Source of the DNA: an uncultured Mycoplasmatota bacterium
Lineage (GTDB): Bacteria; Bacillota_I; Bacilli_A; RF39; UBA660
Direction of reading: 5' to 3'
Length of the DNA stretch: 64,000 nt
Assembly (NCBI GenBank): GCA_946403755.1
Contig: CAMJBC010000002.1
Span: forward strand, 78,313-142,312
Part shown: piece by piece, positions 56,117 through 64,000 of the stretch
Layout of the letters: every line of letters begins with the position of its first letter
How positions within the stretch are numbered: the first letter of the stretch is position 1
Position numbers and translations under genes: made by a program
Notes under the pieces: model-generated
What the model saw: the letters and a program-made list of their open reading frames with translations, nothing else
Database searches by the model: none
Told to the model about the DNA's origin: nothing

Positions 56117-57568
56117 ATGAAAAAGAATATATTGATGTTAATTAATGGATTTGGTATAGAAAGGAATGGATCTTATTCTGTTTATTCAAATGACCTAATG
56201 CCTAATTTTGAAGCAATAAGATCAACTAAAATATTTAAACCAATTGTTAATGAATTTTTAGACTATAAGAGTGCTTATAGAAATTTTAGTATGGGTATTG
56301 ATGATCCATTAACTTATAATTTAATTGAAAATAATATTTATAAAGTTGAATTTCCTGAAAATCCATTAATGAAATATATAATTCAAGAATTAAATAAAAA
56401 TGATAAAATTAAATTTCATGTATTTTGCTATTGGGATTCACAAAGAACTGTAGAACAAATAGCTACATATATTAAAGAAATACAAAGTAAAGTTCCAAAT
56501 AAAATATTTTTACATATAATTTTATGTCAAAAATCAATAAATGATTATAAATATATTGAAAGAAGCTTTACTACATTAAATTATGAATTAGGTGTTAATG
56601 TCAAAGTAGGTTTAGTAACAGGAGAAGATAATTTATCAGATAATCTTCAATTTAAAGATGTTATGAAAACTTTTATAACAGAATATGGAGAAAAATATAA
56701 AGATCTTGGTAAGAAAGTAGAAACACAAACTCAAATGAAAATACCACCATCAAAAACAAGAACATTTGCTGTATCATATGGTTTTGGAATTACTGAGGGA
56801 GATAAAGTTATGTTCTTTAACTATTCTAATGTAGATGTTAATAGATTTAAGAAAGAATTAGCTGAACAAAAATTTAGAAAATTTGATTCATCTACTATTC
56901 AATACTTTTCATTATTCCCAGTAAAATGTGATGAACAAGTACCATTTATGTATAATTATGCAATAGCATCAACATATACATTAAATGCATTAAAATCAAT
57001 AAAAGCAAAATGTATAGTATTTGATTTAAAAGAAAAATGTCCATTTATTAATTATTATTTAACTGGACTTAAAAATGATATAGATCCTGATTTAAAGTAT
57101 GTACCTACTGATGAAGGTATTATAGATAATAAAGAACTATTAGTTCAAAATTTAGAAGCTCAGGCTGATAAAAATTTAATAATACTTAATTATGATATAA
57201 GTACTGCTAATACTATAGAAGAATTAAAAGCAAAACTTAAAGCTATAGATGAATTAGTTGGTGTAGTAAGTAATTATTGTACACAAAGAAAATATGGATT
57301 ATTTATATCATCTCTATATGGTTTTGAAAGAGATATGTATAATGAGAAACATGAATTATGCCATATTAATTTTTCAGGAAAAGTACCTGTAGTTATTTCA
57401 GATGAAGGAATAGTTTCAACTAACTATACTGTTATGGAAGGCGGAACTCTTCATGATTTAGCAGATACTATATTAAAAAATATAAGTAGTGATTATAAAG
57501 AAGATGGATTATTAAAGAAAAAATCTACTTTATTCTCATTCTTATATAAAAAACCTAAAAAAGGATAA
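56117..57568 (+). CDS. Degenerate phosphoglycerate-mutase-like (alkaline-phosphatase superfamily) protein
   Basis: 483 residues. The outline follows cofactor-independent phosphoglycerate mutase: ILMLINGFGIERNG at the start, NLIILNYDISTAN, LFISSLYGFERDM, HINFSGKVPVVISDEG and GTLHDLADTILKNI at the end. The metal and phosphoryl residues are not conserved: the first Asp of DG(Y/F)G is Asn10, the GNSEVGH serine loop is missing, NYxNxDMxGHTG lacks its Asp/His, and the DHG motif reads LYG. It is probably a non-catalytic relative with a structural or regulatory role, and is not expected to act in glycolysis. ATG 56117 is preferred over GTG 56108. The gene continues directly into an RDD protein. Confidence 0.7.
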   Translation: MKKNILMLINGFGIERNGSYSVYSNDLMPNFEAIRSTKIFKPIVNEFLDYKSAYRNFSMGIDDPLTYNLIENNIYKVEFPENPLMKYIIQELNKNDKIKFHVFCYWDSQRTVEQIATYIKEIQSKVPNKIFLHIILCQKSINDYKYIERSFTTLNYELGVNVKVGLVTGEDNLSDNLQFKDVMKTFITEYGEKYKDLGKKVETQTQMKIPPSKTRTFAVSYGFGITEGDKVMFFNYSNVDVNRFKKELAEQKFRKFDSSTIQYFSLFPVKCDEQVPFMYNYAIASTYTLNALKSIKAKCIVFDLKEKCPFINYYLTGLKNDIDPDLKYVPTDEGIIDNKELLVQNLEAQADKNLIILNYDISTANTIEELKAKLKAIDELVGVVSNYCTQRKYGLFISSLYGFERDMYNEKHELCHINFSGKVPVVISDEGIVSTNYTVMEGGTLHDLADTILKNISSDYKEDGLLKKKSTLFSFLYKKPKKG

Positions 57569-57571
57569 TAT

Positions 57572-58159
57572 ATGAATAGACCTGTATATAAAAGATTATT
57601 TGCTTATGCTATTGATATGTTAATAGTTGCCATAATAGCATCATTATTTTTAGATATTCCAATTATTAATCCATATTTTGATAAATATATAGAATTAAGT
57701 GAATCAATGATGCAATTTATAAGTGGAAATGAAACTTTAACAATGGATACTATTAATCAATTACAATATGATTTTGTATATTATAGTTTTTATACCTCAA
57801 TTATAGTAATAGTAGTAAAAATAATATACTTTATATTATTCCAATATTTTAATAAAGGACAAACTATAGGAAAAGCATTATTAAAAATACAATTAGTATC
57901 CGATAGAAGAAAATTAAAATTCTATCAAGTTCTATTAAGTAGTTTAATAGTATGTAATATAATAACAGGTATTATTAATCTAATATGTTTAAGATTATTA
58001 AATATGAATACATATATACAAGTATCAAATATAATAAATTATATTGAAATATTTATAGTTATTGCTAATGTAATGCTAATTACATTTAGAAAAGATGCTA
58101 AAGGAGTACATGATTTATTATCAAATACTTCAGTAGTTTATAAAGAAAAGGAGAAATAA
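57572..58159 (+). CDS. RDD-family membrane protein
   Basis: 195 residues, four membrane helices. RPVYKRLFAYAIDMLIV contains the Arg and Asp of the RDD signature, and GQTIGKALLKIQLV the family core. Possible small-ion or osmolyte transport role is unproven. It lies 3 bases after the mutase-like gene and 1 base before the isomerase gene. Confidence 0.88.
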   Translation: MNRPVYKRLFAYAIDMLIVAIIASLFLDIPIINPYFDKYIELSESMMQFISGNETLTMDTINQLQYDFVYYSFYTSIIVIVVKIIYFILFQYFNKGQTIGKALLKIQLVSDRRKLKFYQVLLSSLIVCNIITGIINLICLRLLNMNTYIQVSNIINYIEIFIVIANVMLITFRKDAKGVHDLLSNTSVVYKEKEK

Positions 58160-58160
58160 T

Positions 58161-58604
58161 ATGATAATAGGTATAGCTAATGATCATCATGGAATTGAAT
58201 TAAAAAACAAAATAATTAATTATTTAAGTTCTAAAGGAATAAAATGTATTAATTATGGATGTGATAATGATTTAGATAAAGAACATATAGATTATATAGA
58301 TTATGCTTTAAAACTATGTAATGGGGTTAATAATAAAGAAGTAAATCTTGGAATACTAATATGTGGTACTGGAATAGGTATGAGTATAGTAGCTAATAAA
58401 GTTAAAGGAATTAGAGCTGCAAAAGTTAATACTCCAAGAGAAGCAGCATTGACAAAAGAACATAATATGGCAAATGTTATTACTTTAGCTGAATATACAG
58501 AAAATGTTGAAGAAATAGTTGATAATTTTATAAATACACAAAATTCAACAGAAGAAAGACATATTAGAAGAGTTAATAAAATTAGGGAGATAGAAAATGC
58601 CTAG
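58161..58604 (+). CDS. rpiB: RpiB/LacAB-family sugar-phosphate isomerase
   Basis: 147 residues; IGIANDHHGIELKNKI with the substrate-binding Asp-His, catalytic cysteine in ILICGTGIGMSI, and RAAKVNTPREAALTKEHNMANV. Ribose-5-phosphate isomerase B is the likely activity, feeding the pentose phosphate pathway; galactose- or allose-6-phosphate isomerase relatives cannot be excluded. Confidence 0.9.
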   Translation: MIIGIANDHHGIELKNKIINYLSSKGIKCINYGCDNDLDKEHIDYIDYALKLCNGVNNKEVNLGILICGTGIGMSIVANKVKGIRAAKVNTPREAALTKEHNMANVITLAEYTENVEEIVDNFINTQNSTEERHIRRVNKIREIENA

Positions 58605-58896
58605 TAAAAAAATATTAAAAGTAGCATACGTATTAGGTATAATATTTGGAATAATTGAGATATGTACAATATTTTTAATGCTATTTGGAATCATATCAAT
58701 AATATTATCTATATATATTAAGAATGTATCTAATATGAAAGATAGTGAAATAGAAAATAATAAAGAAAGATTATTCTACTTATCTATTTTATATGCAATA
58801 TCATCTCCAATAAGTGGAATAATGGCTTTAATATTTTATATTAATCTAGAAAGAAATAATGAGAAAAAAATAATAAAAGAACGTAAGAAAAAGTAA
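58597..58896 (+). CDS. Small multi-helix membrane protein of unknown function
   Basis: 99 residues with two or three hydrophobic helices (about 9-32, 33-42 and 60-85) and a lysine-rich C-terminus. It resembles the general DUF4064-like small membrane proteins. It overlaps the isomerase gene by 8 bases. Confidence 0.75.
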   Translation: MPSKKILKVAYVLGIIFGIIEICTIFLMLFGIISIILSIYIKNVSNMKDSEIENNKERLFYLSILYAISSPISGIMALIFYINLERNNEKKIIKERKKK

Positions 58897-58914
58897 CTTT
58901 ATACGTTCTTTTTT
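58877..58914 (+). terminator. Terminator of the 56.1-58.9 kb gene group
   Basis: AAGAACGTA / TACGTTCTT stem with T-run, overlapping the stop of the small membrane protein. Confidence 0.8.
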
Positions 58915-58997
58915 AAATGTAAATCAAACGTTTAATTTATAGAGGTTTTATAGATATAATGGATTTTATGTGATAATATTTAAGTAGGAGGGATGAT

Positions 58998-59525
58998 ATG
59001 AAATATAATATCCGAGGAAATAAGATAGAAGTTACCGAAGCTATTAATGATTACATTACTTCTAAGGTTTCTAAATTAGAAAAATATTTAGATGATAATG
59101 ATAAAGTTGAAGCTAAGGCACTTATATCAACTAGAGGAAAGGATCAAAAAGTAGAAGTTACCATTTGGAGTGGTAAATATAATATTAGGGCAGAAGAAGT
59201 AAATCCTGATTTATATGCAGCTATTGATTTGGTAGTAGACAAACTTGAACGTCAATTTAAAAAATATAGAGGAAAATTGACAAGTAAAAGAGTACAAAAA
59301 GAAGATTTTCCATCTGTAGAAATAGAAGAATATTTTGAAGATGAAGAAAAATCAATAGTTAGACGTAAAGAAGTATACTTAAAGCCAATTGATGAAGAAG
59401 AAGCAATAACTCAAATGGAACTATTAGGTCATTCATTCTTTGTATTTAAAAATGTAGATACAAATAAAATTAATGTAGTTTACAAACGTAACGATGGCGA
59501 TTACGGAGTAATAGAGGCAAATTAA
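58998..59525 (+). CDS. hpf: Ribosome hibernation promoting factor, long form
   Basis: 175 residues. N-terminal S30AE domain (MKYNIRGNKIEVTEAINDYI to about 100) blocks the decoding centre; the C-terminal domain (VRRKEVYLKPIDEEEAITQM onward) dimerises 70S into 100S ribosomes. Strong GGAGGG before the ATG. Upstream of secA, as in many Bacilli. Confidence 0.95.
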   Translation: MKYNIRGNKIEVTEAINDYITSKVSKLEKYLDDNDKVEAKALISTRGKDQKVEVTIWSGKYNIRAEEVNPDLYAAIDLVVDKLERQFKKYRGKLTSKRVQKEDFPSVEIEEYFEDEEKSIVRRKEVYLKPIDEEEAITQMELLGHSFFVFKNVDTNKINVVYKRNDGDYGVIEAN

Positions 59526-59534
59526 GGAGGAAAA

Positions 59535-59819
59535 ATGGAAGAAAAATTTAGAGATGTAGTTGATCCAACTGAGGAAGATGCACCAGATTATCTACCAGAA
59601 CAAGAAGACTTACATCCAGAAGAAGAACAAGCTGTAATTAGAAAGGCTGCAGAACTAGGAATTAATTTTGAAGAAAAAGAATTACAAAAATTCTTAGAAG
59701 AAGTATATGCTATGTTAGGTGATTTACCAGAAGCTGAAGCTTTAAATACACCTGAAGTAGAAGAAGCTTTACTTGCTGCCGCTAAAGTTGTTGAAGAAAA
59801 TCGTAAACCAGCTTTATAA
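59535..59819 (+). CDS. Small acidic helical protein between hpf and secA
   Basis: 94 residues, strongly acidic, soluble; no recognised family. It contains two predicted helices (EEEQAVIRKAAELGINF and EEALLAAAKVVEENR) and many Glu/Pro/Leu. AGGAGG is 5 bases before the ATG, and codon use is like highly expressed genes. It is co-transcribed with hpf (9-base gap) and followed by a terminator. Confidence 0.8.
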   Translation: MEEKFRDVVDPTEEDAPDYLPEQEDLHPEEEQAVIRKAAELGINFEEKELQKFLEEVYAMLGDLPEAEALNTPEVEEALLAAAKVVEENRKPAL

Positions 59820-59834
59820 TATTGAAAGAATTTA

Positions 59835-59867
59835 AAAAGAAAGGTGTTATTCACTTTTCTTTTTTTG
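59835..59867 (+). terminator. Terminator after the acidic protein
   Basis: AGAAAGGTG-ttatt-CACTTTTCT with T-run; TATAAT of the secA promoter follows at 59873-59878. Confidence 0.75.
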
Positions 59868-59902
59868 TTTGGTATAATACATTATTGAGGAGGAATTGCA
59901 AG

Positions 59903-62395
59903 ATGGGATTATTTAAAAGATTATTTGATTATGAAACTAAAGAATTAAAAAGAATAGATAAATTAGTTGATCAAATAGAAGCTTTAGATGAAGACATGCA
60001 AAAACTAAAAGATGTTGAATTTAAAGCAAAGACAGAAGAATTTAAAAAAAGATTAGAAAATGGTGAAACATTAGATGATATATTAGTTGAAGCTTTTGCT
60101 TTAGCAAGAGAAGCTTGTTTTAGAGCAATAGGAGAAAAACCTTTTAGAGTTCAATTAATAGGTGGTATTGCTATTCATAGAGGTAATATTGCTGAAATGA
60201 AAACTGGTGAAGGTAAAACATTAACAACAGTTTTGCCCGCTTATTTAAATGCTCTAAGTGGTTTAGGAGTACATGTTATTACAACTAACGAATACTTATC
60301 AACTCGTAATGCAGAATGGATGGGTCCCATATATGATTTATTAGGTGTTTCAGTTGGTATAAACTTAAGAGAAAAATCTCCTAAAGAGAAAAAAGAAGCA
60401 TATGATGCAGATATAACATATACAACAAATAATGAACTTGGATTTGATTATCTAAGAGATAATATGGTTGTACATGCTGAAAATAGAACACAAAGAGGAT
60501 TGAACTTTGCTATTATCGATGAAGTTGACTCAATTTTAATTGATGAAGCTAGAACACCATTAATTATTAGTGGTGGAGTTGCTAAAGGAAGCAATGTTTA
60601 TAAAGAAGCAGATAGAGTGGCTAAATCATTAAAAATAGATGATTATGTTGTAGATGAGAAAACAAAAAGAGTTACTCTTACTGAAGATGGAGTTAAACAT
60701 TGTGAACAACTTCTTCACACTGATAATTTATATGATATTTCAAATAGTGGAATTGTTCATAATTTAGATAAAGCATTAGTTGCTAATTATGGATTTAAAA
60801 GAGATGTAGATTATGTAGTAGAAAATGATCAAGTTTTAATTGTAGATACATTTACTGGTCGTTTAATGCATGGTAGACAATTTAGTGAGGGTCTTCATCA
60901 AGCTATTGAAGCAAAAGAAAATGTTACTATTAATGAAGAAACAAAAACACTTGCTACAATTACATTCCAAAATCTATTTAGAATGTATAATAAATTATCT
61001 GGTATGACAGGTACTGCTAAAACAGAAGAAGAAGAGTTTAGAAATATTTATAATACATATGTAGTATGTATACCAACAAATAAACCTGTTATAAGGGATG
61101 ATCAACCAGATTTAATTTATTCATCATTAAATGGTAAATGGAAAGCATTAGTTAGAACAGTAGCTGAAATACATAAATCAGGAAGACCAGTATTAATTGG
61201 TGTAGCTTCAGTAGAAAATTCAGAAATTGTTGATCAATTATTGACAAAAGCTAAAATAAAACATGAATTATTAAATGCAAAGAATCATGAAAGAGAAGCT
61301 CAAATTATAGCTCATGCTGGTGAAAAGAATGCTGTTACTATAGCAACTAACATGGCTGGTCGTGGAACTGATATTAAATTAGGCGAAGGTGTAAGAGAAT
61401 TAGGTGGTTTATTTGTACTTGGTACAGAAAGACATGATTCAAGAAGAATAGATAACCAATTAAGAGGCCGTTCTGGTAGACAAGGAGACCCAGGTACTAC
61501 TAGATTTATGGTATCTATGGAAGATGACTTAATGGTTAAATTTGGTTCAGATAGAATTAAAACTATTATGCAATCTTTAGGTGTCGCTGAAGATCAAGCT
61601 ATTTCAAATAAAATGATATCTAAAAGTTTAGAATCAGCTCAAAAGAAAGTAGAAGGATTCAACTTTGATAGAAGAAAAGGATTACTTGATTTTGATAATG
61701 TTATAGCTAAACAAAGGGAAATTATTTATGATAGAAGAAATGAAATACTAGATCAAGAAAGTATAAGAGATAGAGTATTAGAGACATTTAAATCATTTGT
61801 TGCTAATCAAATAAATTCACACCTAGCACCAGAAGGAGTATTAACTCAAAATGATATAAACAATATTATTGAAACATTTAATTCACATCTATTAAAGAAG
61901 AGAAAATTAACAGATAGAGACTTTAAAGATAAATCTAATGAAGAAATAATTGATGATATTTATAATATTGTTATTGATGATTACAATAAAAAATTAGAAG
62001 ATATTCCAGAAGATATTCAAAATGATTTTGAAAAATCTATTTCGCTTAGAGTAATAGATAAAAACTGGATGAATCAATTAGATGAAATGGAAGCTTTAAA
62101 AGAGGGAGTTGGTTTAAGAGGATATGCTCAAACTAATCCACTTCAAGTTTATGCCTTAGAAGGTTTCCAAATGTTTGATAATATGATGGCTACAATAAGT
62201 GAAGAAATATCTAGATTCTTGCTTAATGCAGAAATCAGACAAAACATTGAAAGAGAAGAAGTAAAAAATATTCATCTAAGTGATGGAAAAGAAACAGTAA
62301 AATCAAAACCTAAAAAATCTGAAAAGAAAATAGGTAGAAATGATCCATGTCCATGTGGTAGTGGACGCAAGTATAAAGTTTGTTGCGGTAAATAA
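59903..62395 (+). CDS. secA: Preprotein translocase ATPase SecA
   Basis: SecA drives Sec-dependent export. The 830-residue protein starts MGLFKRLFDYETKELKRI. Walker A is MKTGEGKTL, DEAD-type Walker B is IDEVDSILIDEAR, and MTGTAKTEEEE and GRGTDIKLG follow. The C-terminus has the zinc-binding SEC-C tail NDPCPCGSGRKYKVCCG. The start is fixed by GAGGAGG before ATG 59903; in-frame codons upstream include the terminator and promoter. prfB, often next, is absent. Confidence 0.97.
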   Translation: MGLFKRLFDYETKELKRIDKLVDQIEALDEDMQKLKDVEFKAKTEEFKKRLENGETLDDILVEAFALAREACFRAIGEKPFRVQLIGGIAIHRGNIAEMKTGEGKTLTTVLPAYLNALSGLGVHVITTNEYLSTRNAEWMGPIYDLLGVSVGINLREKSPKEKKEAYDADITYTTNNELGFDYLRDNMVVHAENRTQRGLNFAIIDEVDSILIDEARTPLIISGGVAKGSNVYKEADRVAKSLKIDDYVVDEKTKRVTLTEDGVKHCEQLLHTDNLYDISNSGIVHNLDKALVANYGFKRDVDYVVENDQVLIVDTFTGRLMHGRQFSEGLHQAIEAKENVTINEETKTLATITFQNLFRMYNKLSGMTGTAKTEEEEFRNIYNTYVVCIPTNKPVIRDDQPDLIYSSLNGKWKALVRTVAEIHKSGRPVLIGVASVENSEIVDQLLTKAKIKHELLNAKNHEREAQIIAHAGEKNAVTIATNMAGRGTDIKLGEGVRELGGLFVLGTERHDSRRIDNQLRGRSGRQGDPGTTRFMVSMEDDLMVKFGSDRIKTIMQSLGVAEDQAISNKMISKSLESAQKKVEGFNFDRRKGLLDFDNVIAKQREIIYDRRNEILDQESIRDRVLETFKSFVANQINSHLAPEGVLTQNDINNIIETFNSHLLKKRKLTDRDFKDKSNEEIIDDIYNIVIDDYNKKLEDIPEDIQNDFEKSISLRVIDKNWMNQLDEMEALKEGVGLRGYAQTNPLQVYALEGFQMFDNMMATISEEISRFLLNAEIRQNIEREEVKNIHLSDGKETVKSKPKKSEKKIGRNDPCPCGSGRKYKVCCGK

Positions 62396-62401
62396 TGCTA
62401 T

Positions 62402-62437
62402 AAACCCTTGTAAAATAAGGCTTTGCAAGGGTTTTTA
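62402..62437 (+). terminator. Terminator after secA
   Basis: AAACCCTTG / CAAGGGTTT stem and T-run. Confidence 0.85.
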
Positions 62438-62476
62438 TAATTGCAATTTTTATGTAATTTAGTCTCAAAAAATGGC

Positions 62477-62502
62477 TTTAGATAAGTTTTAGATAAGTTT
62501 TT
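62477..62502 (+). repeat. Left copy of an imperfect repeat flanking the XRE gene
   Basis: TTTAGATAAGTTTTAGATAAGTTT, itself two AGATAAGTTT units. A near copy lies at 63711-63737. Confidence 0.45.
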
Positions 62503-62670
62503 TAGTTGGAAATTAACTATTTTTACAATATTCGGAAAATAGTAATCTTCCGATCATACGAAATTTCTTGAAATATGATAAAATAGATATAGAATTATTG
62601 AATTCTCACTTTATGTCCTCTACATAAAAGATGTATAAATATATAATTTATGTTGGAAAGGAGAGATTTT

Positions 62671-63657
62671 ATGAATCAAGAAAAGATTGGTAAGTTTATT
62701 GCAAAGTGTCGCAAAGATAGGAATATTACTCAAGAGCAACTTGCAGAAAAACTTGGTGTTACTAATAAAAGTGTTAGTAGATGGGAAAATGGTGTGAACA
62801 TGCCCGATTATTCTATTTTAAAAGAACTATGTAATATATTAGATATTGATGTTAATGAATTTTTAAGTGGCGAAAAATTGCGAAAGAATGAAATTCAATC
62901 ACATAGTATTGAAAATCTAGATTTGATTCTAAAAGAATATTATAAGATGAAGAAACAAAGAAACATATTTAAATATATTTCAATTTGTGTTGTATCCATT
63001 AGTGTATTAATTTGTATTTTTGGTGTAATACTACATGTATATAGTAAACAATATAACTTAAAAGGAATAAGCAATATATTGTCTGTATATATAGATGAAG
63101 ATAGAGAAAAAGAATATGTTGGTGAATTAGATGGATATGAAATATATGTAGAAAACTTAAGAGTTGAGGAACTTAACTATAGGACATTTAATGCAAAATA
63201 TATAATGTTCAAAGATGCTTTGGATAAAAAAATGACATCTATAGAAGATTGGAGAAAAGGAGCATGGTATATTTTTAAAGAAGATGACACTGAAATACTA
63301 AGATATGAAAGTTATGAAATAGCTATTTCTAAAAATGAATGTATCATAAGACCAATATCTAAATACAAAAGTGTTGATGTTAAATGTCATACTGATAACA
63401 CATTTCGAACAACTTTAAAAAAGGGTAACTCATTTTCTTGTTTTATTTTAGATGATGAATATACTTTTAAAATCAAAAGTATTAATAAAGACAATATTGT
63501 AATAACTACTTCAAAATACGGATTAACCAAAATAAAAGAAGATGGAATTGATATTAAATCAAAAGAAAAAGAGTTTATTATAGAAAAAAATAAGAAAGTA
63601 GAATTATCAACACAATTAATGGATCATAATGAATCGGTTATAATAGAATGGTATTAA
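62671..63657 (+). CDS. XRE-family membrane-spanning transcriptional regulator
   Basis: 328 residues. The N-terminal helix-turn-helix (about 1-65: KIGKFIAKCRKDRNITQEQL, then LGVTNKSVSRWENGVNMPD) is a clear XRE type. One membrane helix follows (about 102-124), and the rest (about 125-328) lies outside with beta-strand character. Such architecture suggests a one-component sensor of an external signal; the target is unknown. ATG 62671 sits behind GGAGAG; a longer start would lack this. It occupies the spot after secA and is flanked by repeats. Confidence 0.85.
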   Translation: MNQEKIGKFIAKCRKDRNITQEQLAEKLGVTNKSVSRWENGVNMPDYSILKELCNILDIDVNEFLSGEKLRKNEIQSHSIENLDLILKEYYKMKKQRNIFKYISICVVSISVLICIFGVILHVYSKQYNLKGISNILSVYIDEDREKEYVGELDGYEIYVENLRVEELNYRTFNAKYIMFKDALDKKMTSIEDWRKGAWYIFKEDDTEILRYESYEIAISKNECIIRPISKYKSVDVKCHTDNTFRTTLKKGNSFSCFILDDEYTFKIKSINKDNIVITTSKYGLTKIKEDGIDIKSKEKEFIIEKNKKVELSTQLMDHNESVIIEWY

Positions 63658-63710
63658 TATATAATTAAAATGATCGCACTATTAAGATATTGCAATATAT
63701 TAAATCAATT

Positions 63711-63737
63711 ATTTAAATAAGTTTTTAAATAAGTTTA
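63711..63737 (+). repeat. Right copy of the imperfect repeat flanking the XRE gene
   Basis: TTTAAATAAGTTTTTAAATAAGTTT, matching the left copy at 62477-62502 apart from G-to-A changes and one extra T. Confidence 0.45.
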
Positions 63738-63836
63738 AACTGCATTGTCAGAGAATTAGACATCACTTTCTTACAATTTAGGTATAAATTATTAAAATAA
63801 TTGAGTAAGAAAGCCCAATTTTCAAGCAAAAAATTA

Positions 63837-63902
63837 CATGGTTGTTTTAATGGTTCGCCATGTGGCTCAGGGAAAAAATACAAACAATGCTGTGGTAAGT
63901 AG
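63837..63902 (+). pseudogene. SEC-C zinc-tail remnant
   Basis: In frame before TAG the DNA reads NGSPCGSGKKYKQCCGK, a SEC-C motif like the secA C-terminus, but with the first PxC cysteine lost and no upstream open frame. Codons (tcg, cca, ggc, ggg) differ from those of the local secA tail, so this is not a recent copy of it. It is probably the end of another SEC-C protein brought in or left behind by a rearrangement. Confidence 0.6.
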
Positions 63903-64000
63903 TAGGAAACATAAGGGTTTGCGAGGATTTTGTCCACACAAAATTTGACCGAAAATTGCCATTTGTCCACATTTTGTCCACGTAAATTTAAAATTGTGGA
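63903..64000. other. Non-coding edge with repeated TGTCCAC units
   Basis: TGTCCACA at 63931-63938 and 63964-63971, TGTCCACG at 63975-63982, and an inverted TGTGGA at 63995-64000. No gene is seen. Such clustered short repeats may be protein-binding sites of an element that continues beyond the window. Confidence 0.4.

Noticed and set aside
63725..63970. 81-codon minus-strand open frame at the right edge
   Set aside because: It runs antisense through the SEC-C remnant and the TGTCCAC repeats; no start signal or family.
1..64000. Mollicute genetic code (TGA as tryptophan)
   Set aside because: TGA ends rsmG and the 486-codon gene at proper positions, and MurA shows a cell wall, so the standard code applies.

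Overview
The window is about 64 kb of a very A+T-rich (roughly three quarters A+T), low-GC Gram-positive chromosome that spans the replication origin. It reads with the standard bacterial code: TGA is used as a stop, for example at the ends of rsmG and of the 486-codon gene beside oriC. A noc gene, a comK-type gene, the RNA polymerase delta subunit (rpoE), a lipoprotein-type YidC and ricT point to the Bacilli. MurA shows a walled cell and an [FeFe] hydrogenase suggests anaerobic fermentation. My inference is an uncultured gut-type Bacilli lineage (RF39 or Erysipelotrichales-like); the exact taxon cannot be read from the sequence.

Layout. oriC lies at about 18.44-18.75 kb between dnaA and a gene of unknown function. 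To its left nearly everything is on the minus strand: dnaA, dnaN, a comK-like gene, recF, gyrB, gyrA, then a 600-bp non-coding interval, the SRP RNA gene (ffs), and tadA, dnaX, ebfC, recR, holB, ricT, a trmN6-like methyltransferase gene, rsmI, pth and the N-terminal part of mfd. To its right the plus strand carries rpmH, rnpA, yidC, jag, mnmE, mnmG, rsmG and noc, then an SPFH protein, rpoE, prfA, prmC, murA, rpmE, a small acidic protein, a thioredoxin-like membrane protein and the hydrogenase. Genes therefore run mostly with replication. The main exceptions are an RNA/membrane-protein unit at 40.6-41.6 kb and four minus-strand genes at 44.6-49.1 kb.

Regions beyond the housekeeping genes. (1) At 8.93-9.51 kb four copies of a parS palindrome alternate strictly with four copies of the Noc-binding palindrome. 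The only ParB-family gene in the window (26.36 kb) carries Noc-type DNA-recognition residues, which matches the second palindrome. (2) At 35.57-37.54 kb two tandem transcription units of about 750 nt, each with its own promoter, conserved blocks, stems with compensatory changes and a terminator, encode no protein and look like two copies of a large structured RNA; a small membrane-anchored protein gene sits between them. (3) At 40.6-41.6 kb a promoter-driven, relatively GC-rich non-coding RNA precedes a four-helix membrane protein with a DxxxD motif, the arrangement of the OLE RNA-OapA ribonucleoprotein. (4) At the right edge, the place downstream of secA is occupied by an XRE-family membrane regulator between imperfect repeats, followed by a foreign-looking fragment of a SEC-C zinc tail.

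The remaining right-hand part holds ordinary modules: argS; rpsF-ssb-rpsR behind an S6:S18-type leader; rplM-rpsI behind an L13-type leader; a glycosyltransferase; an Abi/HEPN protein; an HtrA protease; a calcium-type P-ATPase; a degenerate phosphoglycerate-mutase-like protein; RDD and RpiB proteins; hpf and secA. No tRNA, rRNA, CRISPR array or intact insertion sequence was recognised.
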